Assembly (NCBI GenBank): GCA_030425925.1
Contig: JAUHZO010000018.1
Span: 1-64,000 of the forward strand
Direction: 5' to 3'
Length of the DNA: 64,000 nucleotides
Source: Alphaproteobacteria bacterium
GTDB lineage: Bacteria; Pseudomonadota; Alphaproteobacteria; Rhodobacterales; Rhodobacteraceae
Under the pieces are notes generated by a model. It was not told where the DNA came from, ran no database searches, and saw only the letters and a program-made list of their open reading frames with translations. A program made the position numbers and the translations under genes. Of this stretch, positions 26,056-33,477 are shown piece after piece (within the stretch, counting starts at the first letter, position 1; each line of letters starts with the position of its first letter).

Positions 26056-26970
26056 ATGCTGGAACTTGGGGGCGGCGCGGCAGCGCAGCAGGGCGATCTG
26101 GTCAAGGACATCACAGAGGCCGAGTTCATGGCCGAGGTGGTGGAGGCCTCGCAGACGGTCCCGATCATCGTGGATTTCTGGGCCCCCTGGTGCGGCCCGT
26201 GCAAGACGCTTGGTCCGATGCTGGAGGAGGCGGTGAACGCTGCCAAAGGCGCGGTCCGCATGGTCAAGGTCAATGTCGACCAGGCGCAGATGATCGCCTC
26301 GCAATTGCGGATCCAGTCGATCCCCACGGTCTATGCCTTCTGGCAGGGCCAGCCGGTGGACGGCTTTCAGGGCGCGGTGCCCGGCTCCGAGATCAAGGCG
26401 TTTGTGGAGCGCGTGGTGCAGGCCTCGGGCGGCGACGCGTCCGGCGGGCTCGACGATGCCATGGCGGCGGGCGAAGAGATGCTGGACCAGGGCGCGGCGG
26501 TGGACGCGGCGCAGGTCTTTGCCGCCATCCTGGGCGAGGACCCTGCCCATGCGGGCGCCTATGGCGGCATGGTGCGGGCGCATATTGCCATGGGCGATCT
26601 GGATCAGGCCGAGGCGATCCTGAACGGCGCCCCGGCCGAGATCTCGACCCATGCCGCGCTGGAAGCGGCGCATGCCCAGCTGGAACTGGCCAGGCAGGCC
26701 GCCAATGCCGGACCGGTGGCCGAACTGATGGCGGCGGTCGAGGCCGACCCGATGAACCACCAGGCGCGCTATGATCTTGCGCAGGCGCTGTATGCCAAGG
26801 GCGACGCGCAAGAGGCCGTCGACCACCTGCTGGAGCTGTTCCGCCGCGACCGCGAATGGAACGACGGCGCGGCGCGGGCCCAGCTGATGACCATCTTCGA
26901 CGCGCTCAAGCCGAACGATCCGGTGATGCTGAACAGGCGCCGCCGTTTGTCGTCGATGATATTTGCCTGA
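26056..26970 (+). CDS. cnoX: Thioredoxin-domain co-chaperone CnoX/YbbN
   Basis: Cytoplasmic chaperedoxin that guards unfolded proteins during oxidative stress and hands them to GroEL/DnaK. The 304-residue protein has an N-terminal thioredoxin domain with the active WCGPC (Cys46 and Cys49), as in alphaproteobacterial CnoX rather than the redox-inactive E. coli form. Residues 130-304 are tetratricopeptide-type helices (YDLAQALYAKGDAQEAVDHLLELF). It is followed by a Lon-substrate-domain gene and Trm112 in a likely operon. Confidence 0.9.
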   Translation: MLELGGGAAAQQGDLVKDITEAEFMAEVVEASQTVPIIVDFWAPWCGPCKTLGPMLEEAVNAAKGAVRMVKVNVDQAQMIASQLRIQSIPTVYAFWQGQPVDGFQGAVPGSEIKAFVERVVQASGGDASGGLDDAMAAGEEMLDQGAAVDAAQVFAAILGEDPAHAGAYGGMVRAHIAMGDLDQAEAILNGAPAEISTHAALEAAHAQLELARQAANAGPVAELMAAVEADPMNHQARYDLAQALYAKGDAQEAVDHLLELFRRDREWNDGAARAQLMTIFDALKPNDPVMLNRRRRLSSMIFA

Positions 26971-26997
26971 GACCGGCGGCGGACTAGGTCCCGAGGC

Positions 26998-27636
26998 ATG
27001 AAACGCTTGGCCGATCTGCCCGGGGTGATCCCCGTCTTTCCCTTGCCCGGGGCGCTGCTGCTGCCCCGCGCACGGCTGCCGCTGCACATCTTCGAGCCGC
27101 GCTATCTGGCGATGCTGGACGACGCGCTGAAGACCGACACGCGGCTGATCGGCATGGTCCAGCCCAATACCACGCGGGACGAAAAGGGCCTGCACCGCAT
27201 CGGCTGCGCGGGCCGGGTCACGCAGTTCTCGGAAACCGAGGACGGGCGCTACATGGTCACGCTGTCGGGCGTGTCGCGGTTCCGGGTCACGCAGGAGGTG
27301 GAGGGGTTCACCCCCTATCGCCGGTGCGAGGTCAGCTGGGACAGCTTTGGCCGCGACCGCGACAGTTCCGAGGCCGATCCCGGCTTTCGCCGCAAGCCGT
27401 TCCTCGACCTGCTCGACCGCTATTTCCGCGCGCGCGACCTGTCGGCGGACTGGGACACGCTGCGCCAGGCGGATGACGAATTGCTGCTGAACTCGCTGTC
27501 GATGCTGCTGGATTTCGATCCCGAGGACAAGCAGGCCCTGCTGGAGGCCCCCACGCTGTCGACCCGGCGCGAGACGCTGGTGACGCTGCTGGAATTTGCA
27601 CTGCGCGGAGGCGAGGACGAGGGGCTGATGCAATGA
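26998..27636 (+). CDS. Lon N-terminal (substrate-binding) domain protein
   Basis: Stand-alone version of the Lon protease N-terminal domain, 212 residues, without ATPase or protease parts. The pattern [26 protein letters not shown] near the N-terminus is diagnostic. The later helical part ([21 protein letters not shown]) is the helical half of the domain. Its role is unknown; it may bind unfolded proteins or act as an adaptor. It lies 27 bases after cnoX, and its stop overlaps the Trm112 start, which suggests shared expression. Confidence 0.88.
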   Translation: MKRLADLPGVIPVFPLPGALLLPRARLPLHIFEPRYLAMLDDALKTDTRLIGMVQPNTTRDEKGLHRIGCAGRVTQFSETEDGRYMVTLSGVSRFRVTQEVEGFTPYRRCEVSWDSFGRDRDSSEADPGFRRKPFLDLLDRYFRARDLSADWDTLRQADDELLLNSLSMLLDFDPEDKQALLEAPTLSTRRETLVTLLEFALRGGEDEGLMQ

Positions 27637-27806
27637 GCGAGGCCGACCGCCGCATGCTGGAGGCGCTGATCTGCCCGCTGACCCTGACCGGCCTGCGCTA
27701 TGACGCCGAACGCCAGGAACTGGTGTCCGAGGCGGCGGGTCTGGCCTATCCGGTGCGCAACGGCATCCCGGTGATGCTGAAGGACGAGGCGCGGGCGCTG
27801 AGTTAG
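27633..27806 (+). CDS. Trm112 family small zinc-ribbon-like protein
   Basis: Very short gene of 57 codons beginning ATG at 27633 inside the stop of the preceding gene (ATGA). The product reads [20 protein letters not shown], then [18 protein letters not shown], which is the Trm112/YcaR pattern. Eukaryotic Trm112 activates methyltransferases; the role of the bacterial form is less sure. Only the first cysteine of the classic metal site is kept, as is common in alphaproteobacteria. Confidence 0.85.
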   Translation: MSEADRRMLEALICPLTLTGLRYDAERQELVSEAAGLAYPVRNGIPVMLKDEARALS

Positions 27807-27877
27807 AGCGCCGCGCGGCTTTGGTCCCGACGCGTGATGGCACCGGCCAGAGGCACCGTGCCGGGCAGGACAACGGC

Positions 27878-29011
27878 CTATATCTGCAACAGCGGGCCGG
27901 GGTCTTCCTTGAACGGGCTGACATCGGAATGGCCGACAACAAGCAGGGGGCCGTATTCCTCCCGAAGGCTTGAAATCAGCCGTCTTCCGGCCTCGCGCTG
28001 GTCTTCCGTATACGGCTCCCAAAGGCGGTTTTCAGCCATGACGGGTTCTGCCCGGGGCGAGACTTTGATATCGGATCCGGCCAGATAATACGCGTCTCCG
28101 CGCTGGTCCAGCCTGCCCAGATTGTCAAACCCGATGCCGATGGAGTTGATGTTGCCGACATGGGTGTCGCCCACCCGTGCGCCGCGCCCGACATGCAGCG
28201 CTCGGAATTCGAGATTGGCAAATTGCGTGATCGACCCGTCCCGTCCGATCAGGAAATGATATCCGACCCGGTTCGTTCTGAACATTTCGGACAATTGCCG
28301 CGGGCTGGCGGGGGCCGCAGTATAATGCAACACGATGGACTCCGGATCGGCCGCCGGCATCCGCACGCCGACATCCAGCAACGTTGTGAACCCGTCACAG
28401 TGCAGCACGCCGTCGCGCAGGTCCATCCGGGAACAGCCGCTGGCGCGCTGCAACACCGTTCGGACATCGTTTATGTCGGCGATTTGCGGGGGTGGGGCAC
28501 TGTCGGGATCGGCAGGCGCAAATCCCTTGTCGCGCAACGCAAATTCGAACAGCGGGTCAAAGTCATCGCCACAATACTCCCGGGCGATGTCGACCCGTGT
28601 TTCCGCATCTCCGACCCGTTGCAGGGCAACCGCCAGTTTCAGGAAATCGGTATTGGATTTGGCTTCGTCCTTCGCAGGCTTCAGAAGCAGCACAAGGACA
28701 ACAAGTACGGCAAGGAAGATGACGAACCCAAAGAACAACCGCATGGCAAGCCGGATGGTGTCATGCATGATCTTGGTTCTTGTCGCCGTCAGCGCGCCGT
28801 CCTTGCTCAGTTTCGAGACGTCGATATTGTAGGCGTTGTTGACCTGTTTCACCAAGTCGGGATTGCCGGATTCGACGGCCTTCAGGACGTCGTTTCTGCG
28901 TCCTCTGGCGAACAGGCCGGAAAACGATATCGTGACGAGCAGTAAAAGCGCCAGCAGAGAGAATATGCCCTGAACACTGGCGGCAAAGTTAATGAGGTTT
29001 GTGAAATCCAC
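27878..29011 (-). CDS. Membrane-anchored N-acetylmuramoyl-L-alanine amidase (PGRP-type)
   Basis: Likely cuts the amide bond between muramic acid and the stem peptide. Of 377 residues, two hydrophobic segments lie at about 11-34 and 88-110, with a charged 50-residue loop between. A linker with three or four cysteines follows, and the amidase domain spans residues 225-377. Zinc ligands appear as H229 (IVLHYT), H361 (VVGHSDVSP) and D370 (EDPG). I choose the GTG at 29011 because AGGAGC precedes it by six bases; an ATG at 29065 adds a proline-rich leader. Composition is less GC-rich than neighbours. Confidence 0.75.
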   Translation of the reverse strand: MDFTNLINFAASVQGIFSLLALLLLVTISFSGLFARGRRNDVLKAVESGNPDLVKQVNNAYNIDVSKLSKDGALTATRTKIMHDTIRLAMRLFFGFVIFLAVLVVLVLLLKPAKDEAKSNTDFLKLAVALQRVGDAETRVDIAREYCGDDFDPLFEFALRDKGFAPADPDSAPPPQIADINDVRTVLQRASGCSRMDLRDGVLHCDGFTTLLDVGVRMPAADPESIVLHYTAAPASPRQLSEMFRTNRVGYHFLIGRDGSITQFANLEFRALHVGRGARVGDTHVGNINSIGIGFDNLGRLDQRGDAYYLAGSDIKVSPRAEPVMAENRLWEPYTEDQREAGRRLISSLREEYGPLLVVGHSDVSPFKEDPGPLLQI

Positions 29012-29246
29012 GCAAAGCTCCTGTCCTGTGACGCGTGCGGGGCACGGTGTGGCCCTGTGGCCCATGATGTTTTCCGGGCCTGCAGCCGCCTGCAGACCGG
29101 TTTGGAAACCTTAGAACGCGAGTGGTTCCGTGCCAAGTTTGGCATTTGGGTTGAGTGTTGCCTGACGTTCCCCAAGGCGGTGGCCCGGCCCGGCCCCCGA
29201 TTTTCCGATTGAACGCGACGCGTCCGGGGTGGGATAGACTGGGGGC

Positions 29247-29885
29247 ATGATCATCTCGCGCGGGCGGCGCTATGTCTTTGTGCACATCCCCAAGACCGGC
29301 GGTACCTCGATGGCGCTGGCGCTGGAGGCGCGGGCGATGGCCGACGACATCCTGATCGGCGACACGCCCAAGGCGATCCGGCGGCGCGGGCGGCTGAAGG
29401 GGCTGCAGCCGGCGGGGCGGCTGTGGAAACATGCCACGCTGGCGGATATCGACGGGATCGTCGCGGCGCGGGATCTGGACGGGATGTTGTGTTTCACGCT
29501 GGTGCGCAATCCGTGGGACCGGGTGGTCAGCTATTACCACTGGCTGCGGGCGCAGACGTTCGACCATCCGGCGGTGGGGCTGGCCAGCGGGCTGGACTTT
29601 GCGGATTTCGTGAGACATCCGCACACGCAGGCCAGCCTGAAGGCCTGGCCCGCGGCGCGCTATATGACCGACGCGGCAGGCGTGCAGCGCGGCATCTGCC
29701 TGCGGCTGGAGCATCTGGAACAGGACATGGCCCCCCTGGTGGCGCATCTGGGATTCACGCCCGAGATGCCGCATGTGAACACGTCCGGGCGGGGCGGCTA
29801 CCGGCGGTATTACGACGACGCGCTGGCGGGTGTGGTGGCCAAGACCTGCGCCGAGGATATCGCGCGCTTCGGCTATGCCTTCTGA
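29247..29885 (+). CDS. Sulfotransferase family protein
   Basis: Would move sulfate from PAPS to a carbohydrate or lipid. The 212-residue protein begins YVFVHIPKTGGTSMALALE, the 5'-phosphosulfate loop, and carries the 3'-phosphate site LVRNPWDRVVSYYHWLR near residue 87. Both are intact. This is the Sulfotransfer_2 group common in marine alphaproteobacteria. The stop overlaps the start of a GNAT gene by 11 bases. The acceptor is unknown. Confidence 0.85.
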   Translation: MIISRGRRYVFVHIPKTGGTSMALALEARAMADDILIGDTPKAIRRRGRLKGLQPAGRLWKHATLADIDGIVAARDLDGMLCFTLVRNPWDRVVSYYHWLRAQTFDHPAVGLASGLDFADFVRHPHTQASLKAWPAARYMTDAAGVQRGICLRLEHLEQDMAPLVAHLGFTPEMPHVNTSGRGGYRRYYDDALAGVVAKTCAEDIARFGYAF

Positions 29886-30390
29886 ACCTGCGACGGACCG
29901 GGTACGCCTGCGGGCCTGGCGCTGGTCGGACGCACAATGGCTGCCGCGGCTTCTGGGGGATGCCGATGTCATGCGCTTCAGCGATACCGGGCCGCTGGGC
30001 CGGGACGGGCAGTCGCGCTGGCTGGCCGCTTCCATCGCCTCGCGGCGCGGCCCCGGGGGCGGGTGCCGGGCCATTCTGTGGCGGGGCGCGGTGGTCGGCT
30101 ATGTCCGGCTGGGCGATGCGGCGGCGCGGACCGGGGCGGGCGATGTGGAACTGGGCCTGCGGCTGGTCCGGGCGGCCCAGGGGCAGGGGTTGGCGCACGA
30201 GGCCGCACGGGCGGTGATGGCGCAGGCCCCGGGCCGCGTCGTGGCGGTGGTCGATCCGGGGAACACTCCGTCGGTGCGCCTGTTGCACCGTCTGGGGCTG
30301 CAATACGCGCGCGAGATCAGCTTTCCGGGCTATGACCACCCGGATCACCTGTATGTTCAGGCGGGTGGGGGCCTCAGCGCACCGGCGTGA
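29875..30390 (+). CDS. GNAT family N-acetyltransferase, RimJ-like
   Basis: A 171-residue acetyltransferase of the Acetyltransf_3 group: RVRLRAWRWSDAQWLPRLLGD at the N-terminus, VELGLRLVRAAQGQGLAHEA for acetyl-CoA binding, and NTPSVRLLHRLGLQYAREI near the C-terminus. ATG at 29875 overlaps the sulfotransferase end, implying coupling. Its 3' end overlaps the convergent RNase T2 gene by 17 bases. The target may be a ribosomal protein or a small amine. Confidence 0.8.
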   Translation: MPSEPATDRVRLRAWRWSDAQWLPRLLGDADVMRFSDTGPLGRDGQSRWLAASIASRRGPGGGCRAILWRGAVVGYVRLGDAAARTGAGDVELGLRLVRAAQGQGLAHEAARAVMAQAPGRVVAVVDPGNTPSVRLLHRLGLQYAREISFPGYDHPDHLYVQAGGGLSAPA

Positions 30391-31003
30391 AGAGCGCGTC
30401 CTTCATTTGGCAGTCGCGCACCACGTCGGCACCGCAGGGCACAGGGTCCAGCGTTTTCGACAGGCAGACGCGCGCCTCCTGGATCATGCCGTCGCGGCAG
30501 GTGATGGTCAGCATGTCCGGTTTCAGCCCGGGGTTGGCCTTGAGAAAGGCCTCCTCGACCACCGCGGCGGGCAGGCGCACCGGGTCTTTCAGGCGGCGAA
30601 AGATGTCGGGGCGGGTGACGCTGTCATATGCCTCGCGCGACAGCGCGTAATAGGCCGGGGCGGACAGGCCCGAACAGGCCCCGTGCTTGTTCCACTGGTA
30701 CCAGGCGAGCCCCGACGAGCCCATGATGTCGGCCATTTCGGCGGTCATCCGGCGCGAGGGCGGGCGTTCGGCGGTGGGGCAGTTGGACGGATAGCCGCGG
30801 TGAAACTGCGGCCAGAGCCCGTGCAGCACCCAGCCGAAATCCTCGGCTGCGTCGCATTGCGGGGCGTCGCGCGCATCCCCTTCGATCTGACACCAGTTGG
30901 GTGACCAGGACAGCGCCATGACGTAATAGTCGAACTCCCCCGCCCGGTCGCCGTCGGCAAAGGCCGCAAGCGCGCTCAGAAACCAGATCACCACGAAACG
31001 CAT
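30374..31003 (-). CDS. Ribonuclease T2 family protein, secreted
   Basis: Periplasmic or secreted RNase of 209 residues with a short signal peptide (MRFVVIWFLSALAAFA). The first catalytic block HGLWPQ holds His61. The second block reads YQWNKHGACSG with Lys106 and His107, but the catalytic Glu expected four residues before that His is Gln103. Cysteines are numerous (residues 38, 50, 75, 110), which fits disulfides. ATG at 31003 has GGAGGAAAG upstream. The Glu to Gln change could lower or alter activity. Confidence 0.82.
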   Translation of the reverse strand: MRFVVIWFLSALAAFADGDRAGEFDYYVMALSWSPNWCQIEGDARDAPQCDAAEDFGWVLHGLWPQFHRGYPSNCPTAERPPSRRMTAEMADIMGSSGLAWYQWNKHGACSGLSAPAYYALSREAYDSVTRPDIFRRLKDPVRLPAAVVEEAFLKANPGLKPDMLTITCRDGMIQEARVCLSKTLDPVPCGADVVRDCQMKDALFTPVR

Positions 31004-31160
31004 TTTCTCTTTCCTCCCCGGTGCACGGCACTTATATACGCTTCAAGTTTCCCGACAACGGTAACCCGCCCCGGACGTGCTCCGGGGCCTCCCGCGGCCC
31101 GGCGCCCGGGGCCGGGGAAGGCGTTTGCCGGGGTCCGTGCGCTTAAAGGAGAAAGAACAA

Positions 31161-31922
31161 ATGGCCAAGCTGTTGCACCCCAAGGCCACCGCCGTCTGGC
31201 TGGTGGACAACACCACGCTGAGCTTCAAGCAGATCGCCGATTTCACCGGCTTTCACGAGCTGGAAATCCAGGGGATTGCCGATGGCGACGTGGCGGCGGG
31301 GGTCAAGGGCTTTGACCCCATCGCCAACAACCAGCTGGAGCAGGCCGAGATCGACAAGGCGGAAAAGGATCCGCTTTACAAGATGCGGCTCAAGCACAAT
31401 CCGGCGGCGCGGGACGAGGACAAGCGCCGCGGGCCGCGCTACACGCCGCTGTCGAAACGGCAGGACCGTCCGGCGGCGATCTACTGGCTGGTCAAGTTCC
31501 ACCCCGAACTGGCCGACAGCCAGATCGCCAAGCTGGTGGGCACCACCAAGCCGACGATCCTGACGATCCGCGAACGGACGCACTGGAATATCCAGAACAT
31601 CCAGCCCATCGACCCGGTGGCGCTGGGCCTGTGCAAGCAGTCCGAACTGGATGCCGCCGTGGCCAAGGCGGCCAAGAAGCAGGAGGCGGTGATGTCGGAT
31701 GACGAGCGGCGCCAGCTGGTCTCGACCGAGCAGAGCCTGGGCATGGACGCGTCCGAGCCGCGCCTGCCCACGGCGATCGAGGGGCTGGAAAGCTTCAGCC
31801 TGTCGGATCCGCGCGGCGAGGAGGAGGACGAGGAGGACACCCGTGGCGACAGCGATTTTGCCGATGCCGACAGCTTCTTCAACCTGCCGGGCGACAGCGA
31901 CGACGAGGACGACCAGCCCTGA
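31161..31922 (+). CDS. trcR: DUF1013 cell-cycle transcriptional regulator TrcR
   Basis: A 253-residue protein of the alphaproteobacteria-specific DUF1013 family, reported as the cell-cycle regulator TrcR in Caulobacter. It begins MAKLLHPKATAVWLVDNTTL and includes a helix-turn-helix-like stretch (FHPELADSQIAKLVGTTKPT). The last 50 residues are strongly acidic (EEEDEEDTRGDSDFADADS), typical of this family. AAAGGAGAAAG precedes the ATG at 31161; an upstream start at 31077 is rejected because it adds an arginine-rich leader. Confidence 0.88.
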   Translation: MAKLLHPKATAVWLVDNTTLSFKQIADFTGFHELEIQGIADGDVAAGVKGFDPIANNQLEQAEIDKAEKDPLYKMRLKHNPAARDEDKRRGPRYTPLSKRQDRPAAIYWLVKFHPELADSQIAKLVGTTKPTILTIRERTHWNIQNIQPIDPVALGLCKQSELDAAVAKAAKKQEAVMSDDERRQLVSTEQSLGMDASEPRLPTAIEGLESFSLSDPRGEEEDEEDTRGDSDFADADSFFNLPGDSDDEDDQP

Positions 31923-32003
31923 GGCAGACGCCGGACGGCGCTTGTCCCGGCCCCCTGCGGGGCCGGAACGTCGCCCCGCCCGCCGTCCCGCAGGCGCGCG
32001 CGC

Positions 32004-32597
32004 CTAAATCGGCTTGCGCGCGTTCAGCGCCGCGGTGATGGTGCCGTCGTCGAGATAGTCCAGCTCGCCGCCGATGGGCACGCCCTGCGCCAGCGAGCTG
32101 AGCGTCACGGTCCCTTCAAGCGCATCGGCGATGTAATGCGCGGTGGTCAGCCCGTCGACGGTGGCGTTGAGCGCAAGGATCACCTCGGTCACCGATTCCG
32201 TGGCCAGGCGCGCCTTGAGCTGGGGGATGCGCAGCTCGTCCGGGCCGACGCCGTCCAGCGCCGACAGCGTGCCGCCCAGCACGTGATAGCGCCCGCGGAA
32301 CACCCGGGCGCGCTCCATCGCCCAGAGATCGGCGACATCCTCGACAACGCAAAGCAGGCCGGTGCCGCGCGCCGGGTTGCTGCAGATGTCGCAGATATCC
32401 GAAGTGCCCACATTGCCGCAATTCAGGCATTCCCGGGCGCTGTCGGCCACCGCCTGCATCGCCTTGGCCAGCGGGGCCAGCAGCGGCCCGCGCTTGCGGA
32501 TCAGGTACAGCACCGCCCGCCGCGCCGAACGCGGGCCGAGGCCCGGCAGGCGGGCCATCAGCTCGATCAGGGTGTCGATGGGGTTGGCGTTTTGCAA
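32004..32597 (-). CDS. recR: Recombination mediator RecR, TTG start
   Basis: Works with RecF/RecO in loading RecA on gapped DNA. The 197-residue protein has the helix-hairpin-helix [16 protein letters not shown], a four-cysteine zinc finger (ECLNCGNVG and DICDICSNP), and a Toprim domain ([11 protein letters not shown]). No ATG gives the full length: the first ATG is at residue 14. The alignment-length start is TTG at 32597, with no visible Shine-Dalgarno; a stop in frame lies within the palindrome just upstream. It is last in the dnaX-membrane protein-ybaB-recR unit. Confidence 0.9.
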   Translation of the reverse strand: MQNANPIDTLIELMARLPGLGPRSARRAVLYLIRKRGPLLAPLAKAMQAVADSARECLNCGNVGTSDICDICSNPARGTGLLCVVEDVADLWAMERARVFRGRYHVLGGTLSALDGVGPDELRIPQLKARLATESVTEVILALNATVDGLTTAHYIADALEGTVTLSSLAQGVPIGGELDYLDDGTITAALNARKPI

Positions 32598-32603
32598 GAC
32601 GGT

Positions 32604-32631
32604 GTAGGGCGGGGTTCACCCCGCCGCCCCT
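32604..32631. repeat. Dispersed palindrome GGCGGGGT-ACCCCGCC, copy 3, in the recR leader
   Basis: Arms at 32608-32615 and 32618-32625, two-base loop. It fills most of the 51-base gap between ybaB and recR and ends 10 bases from the recR start codon, where a ribosome binding site would be expected. Right flank GCCCCTTGAGG differs from other copies. Confidence 0.85.
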
Positions 32632-32648
32632 TGAGGCCGTGCCCGGTA

Positions 32649-32993
32649 TCAGAACGGCAGTTTCATGTCGGCAGGCAGGCCCATTTCCTCGGTCAGCTTG
32701 CGCATCTCTTCCTCGGCGCGGGCCACTGCCTTGGCCTGGGCATCCTTGATGGCGGCAAGGATCAGGTCCTCGGCCACTTCCTTTTCCGAGGGCACAAAGA
32801 TCGACGGGTCGATCTCGAGCCCGGTCAGTTCGCCCTTGGCGGTGGCGGTGGCCGAGACCAGGCCCGCGCCGGATTCGCCGGTTACGGTCATGGCCTTGAG
32901 GTCTTCCTGCAATTGCGTGACCTTGCCCTGCATCTCCTGCGCGGCCTTCATCATCTTGGCCATGTCGCCGAGGTTTCCCAGACCCTTGAGCAT
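32649..32993 (-). CDS. ybaB: YbaB/EbfC nucleoid-associated protein
   Basis: Small DNA-binding protein of 114 residues that forms tweezer-like dimers. It begins MLKGLGNLGDMAKMMKAAQEMQ and ends with a helix EEEMRKLTEEMGLPADMKLPF, both characteristic. AGGAGAAA precedes the ATG at 32993, which lies one base after the stop of the membrane-protein gene. It sits between dnaX and recR as in most bacteria. Confidence 0.92.
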   Translation of the reverse strand: MLKGLGNLGDMAKMMKAAQEMQGKVTQLQEDLKAMTVTGESGAGLVSATATAKGELTGLEIDPSIFVPSEKEVAEDLILAAIKDAQAKAVARAEEEMRKLTEEMGLPADMKLPF

Positions 32994-32994
32994 C

Positions 32995-33477
32995 TCATTT
33001 CTCCTGATTGCTGGACCGGGCCTCATTGGGCGCGGTGTAAAGGATTGTGCCTACACATATCGCAGCCACGGCGGCGATGAACAAGGCGGGAGAGCCGACG
33101 CAGCCTTCGGCGATGGCCGTATCACGGATCGCGCGGTCGCCGCCAAAGACCAGCACCCCGACCAGGATGGACCAGCCGCAGACGGCGGCCAGCCCGCCCC
33201 AGACACTGCGGACCCGGATCGCCAATGCCGTGGCGAGGATCAGCACCACCGAGGGCAGCGACCCGGCCAGCATCAGGGCTTCGCTCACTGCCGAGGCCGG
33301 AGCCCCGTCCCAATCGGGGCGTTCCTTGTCACAGACCTCGGCCATGGCGGAGGAGGGCAGCAGCACAAGCGCCAGCCAGACCTGCGCGCACCTCGGGACA
33401 GGACCGAGGACGGACCCGCGAACAGGCCCGGATCGGCAGGGATGCGCACGTGCGCGGTTCTGGTCCGGGCCGGTCAT
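32995..33477 (-). CDS. Hypothetical small membrane protein between dnaX and ybaB
   Basis: A 160-residue protein I do not recognise. The ATG at 33477 overlaps the dnaX stop (ATGA) and its own stop lies one base before ybaB, so it is translationally locked into the operon. A hydrophobic stretch WLALVLLPSSAMAEVC looks like a signal peptide after a 38-residue polar leader, so the true start could be further in. Three further hydrophobic segments follow (VVLILATALAI, AAVCGWSILVGVLVFGG, ALFIAAVAAICVGTIL). Two cysteines flank the membrane part. Confidence 0.65.
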   Translation of the reverse strand: MTGPDQNRARAHPCRSGPVRGSVLGPVPRCAQVWLALVLLPSSAMAEVCDKERPDWDGAPASAVSEALMLAGSLPSVVLILATALAIRVRSVWGGLAAVCGWSILVGVLVFGGDRAIRDTAIAEGCVGSPALFIAAVAAICVGTILYTAPNEARSSNQEK

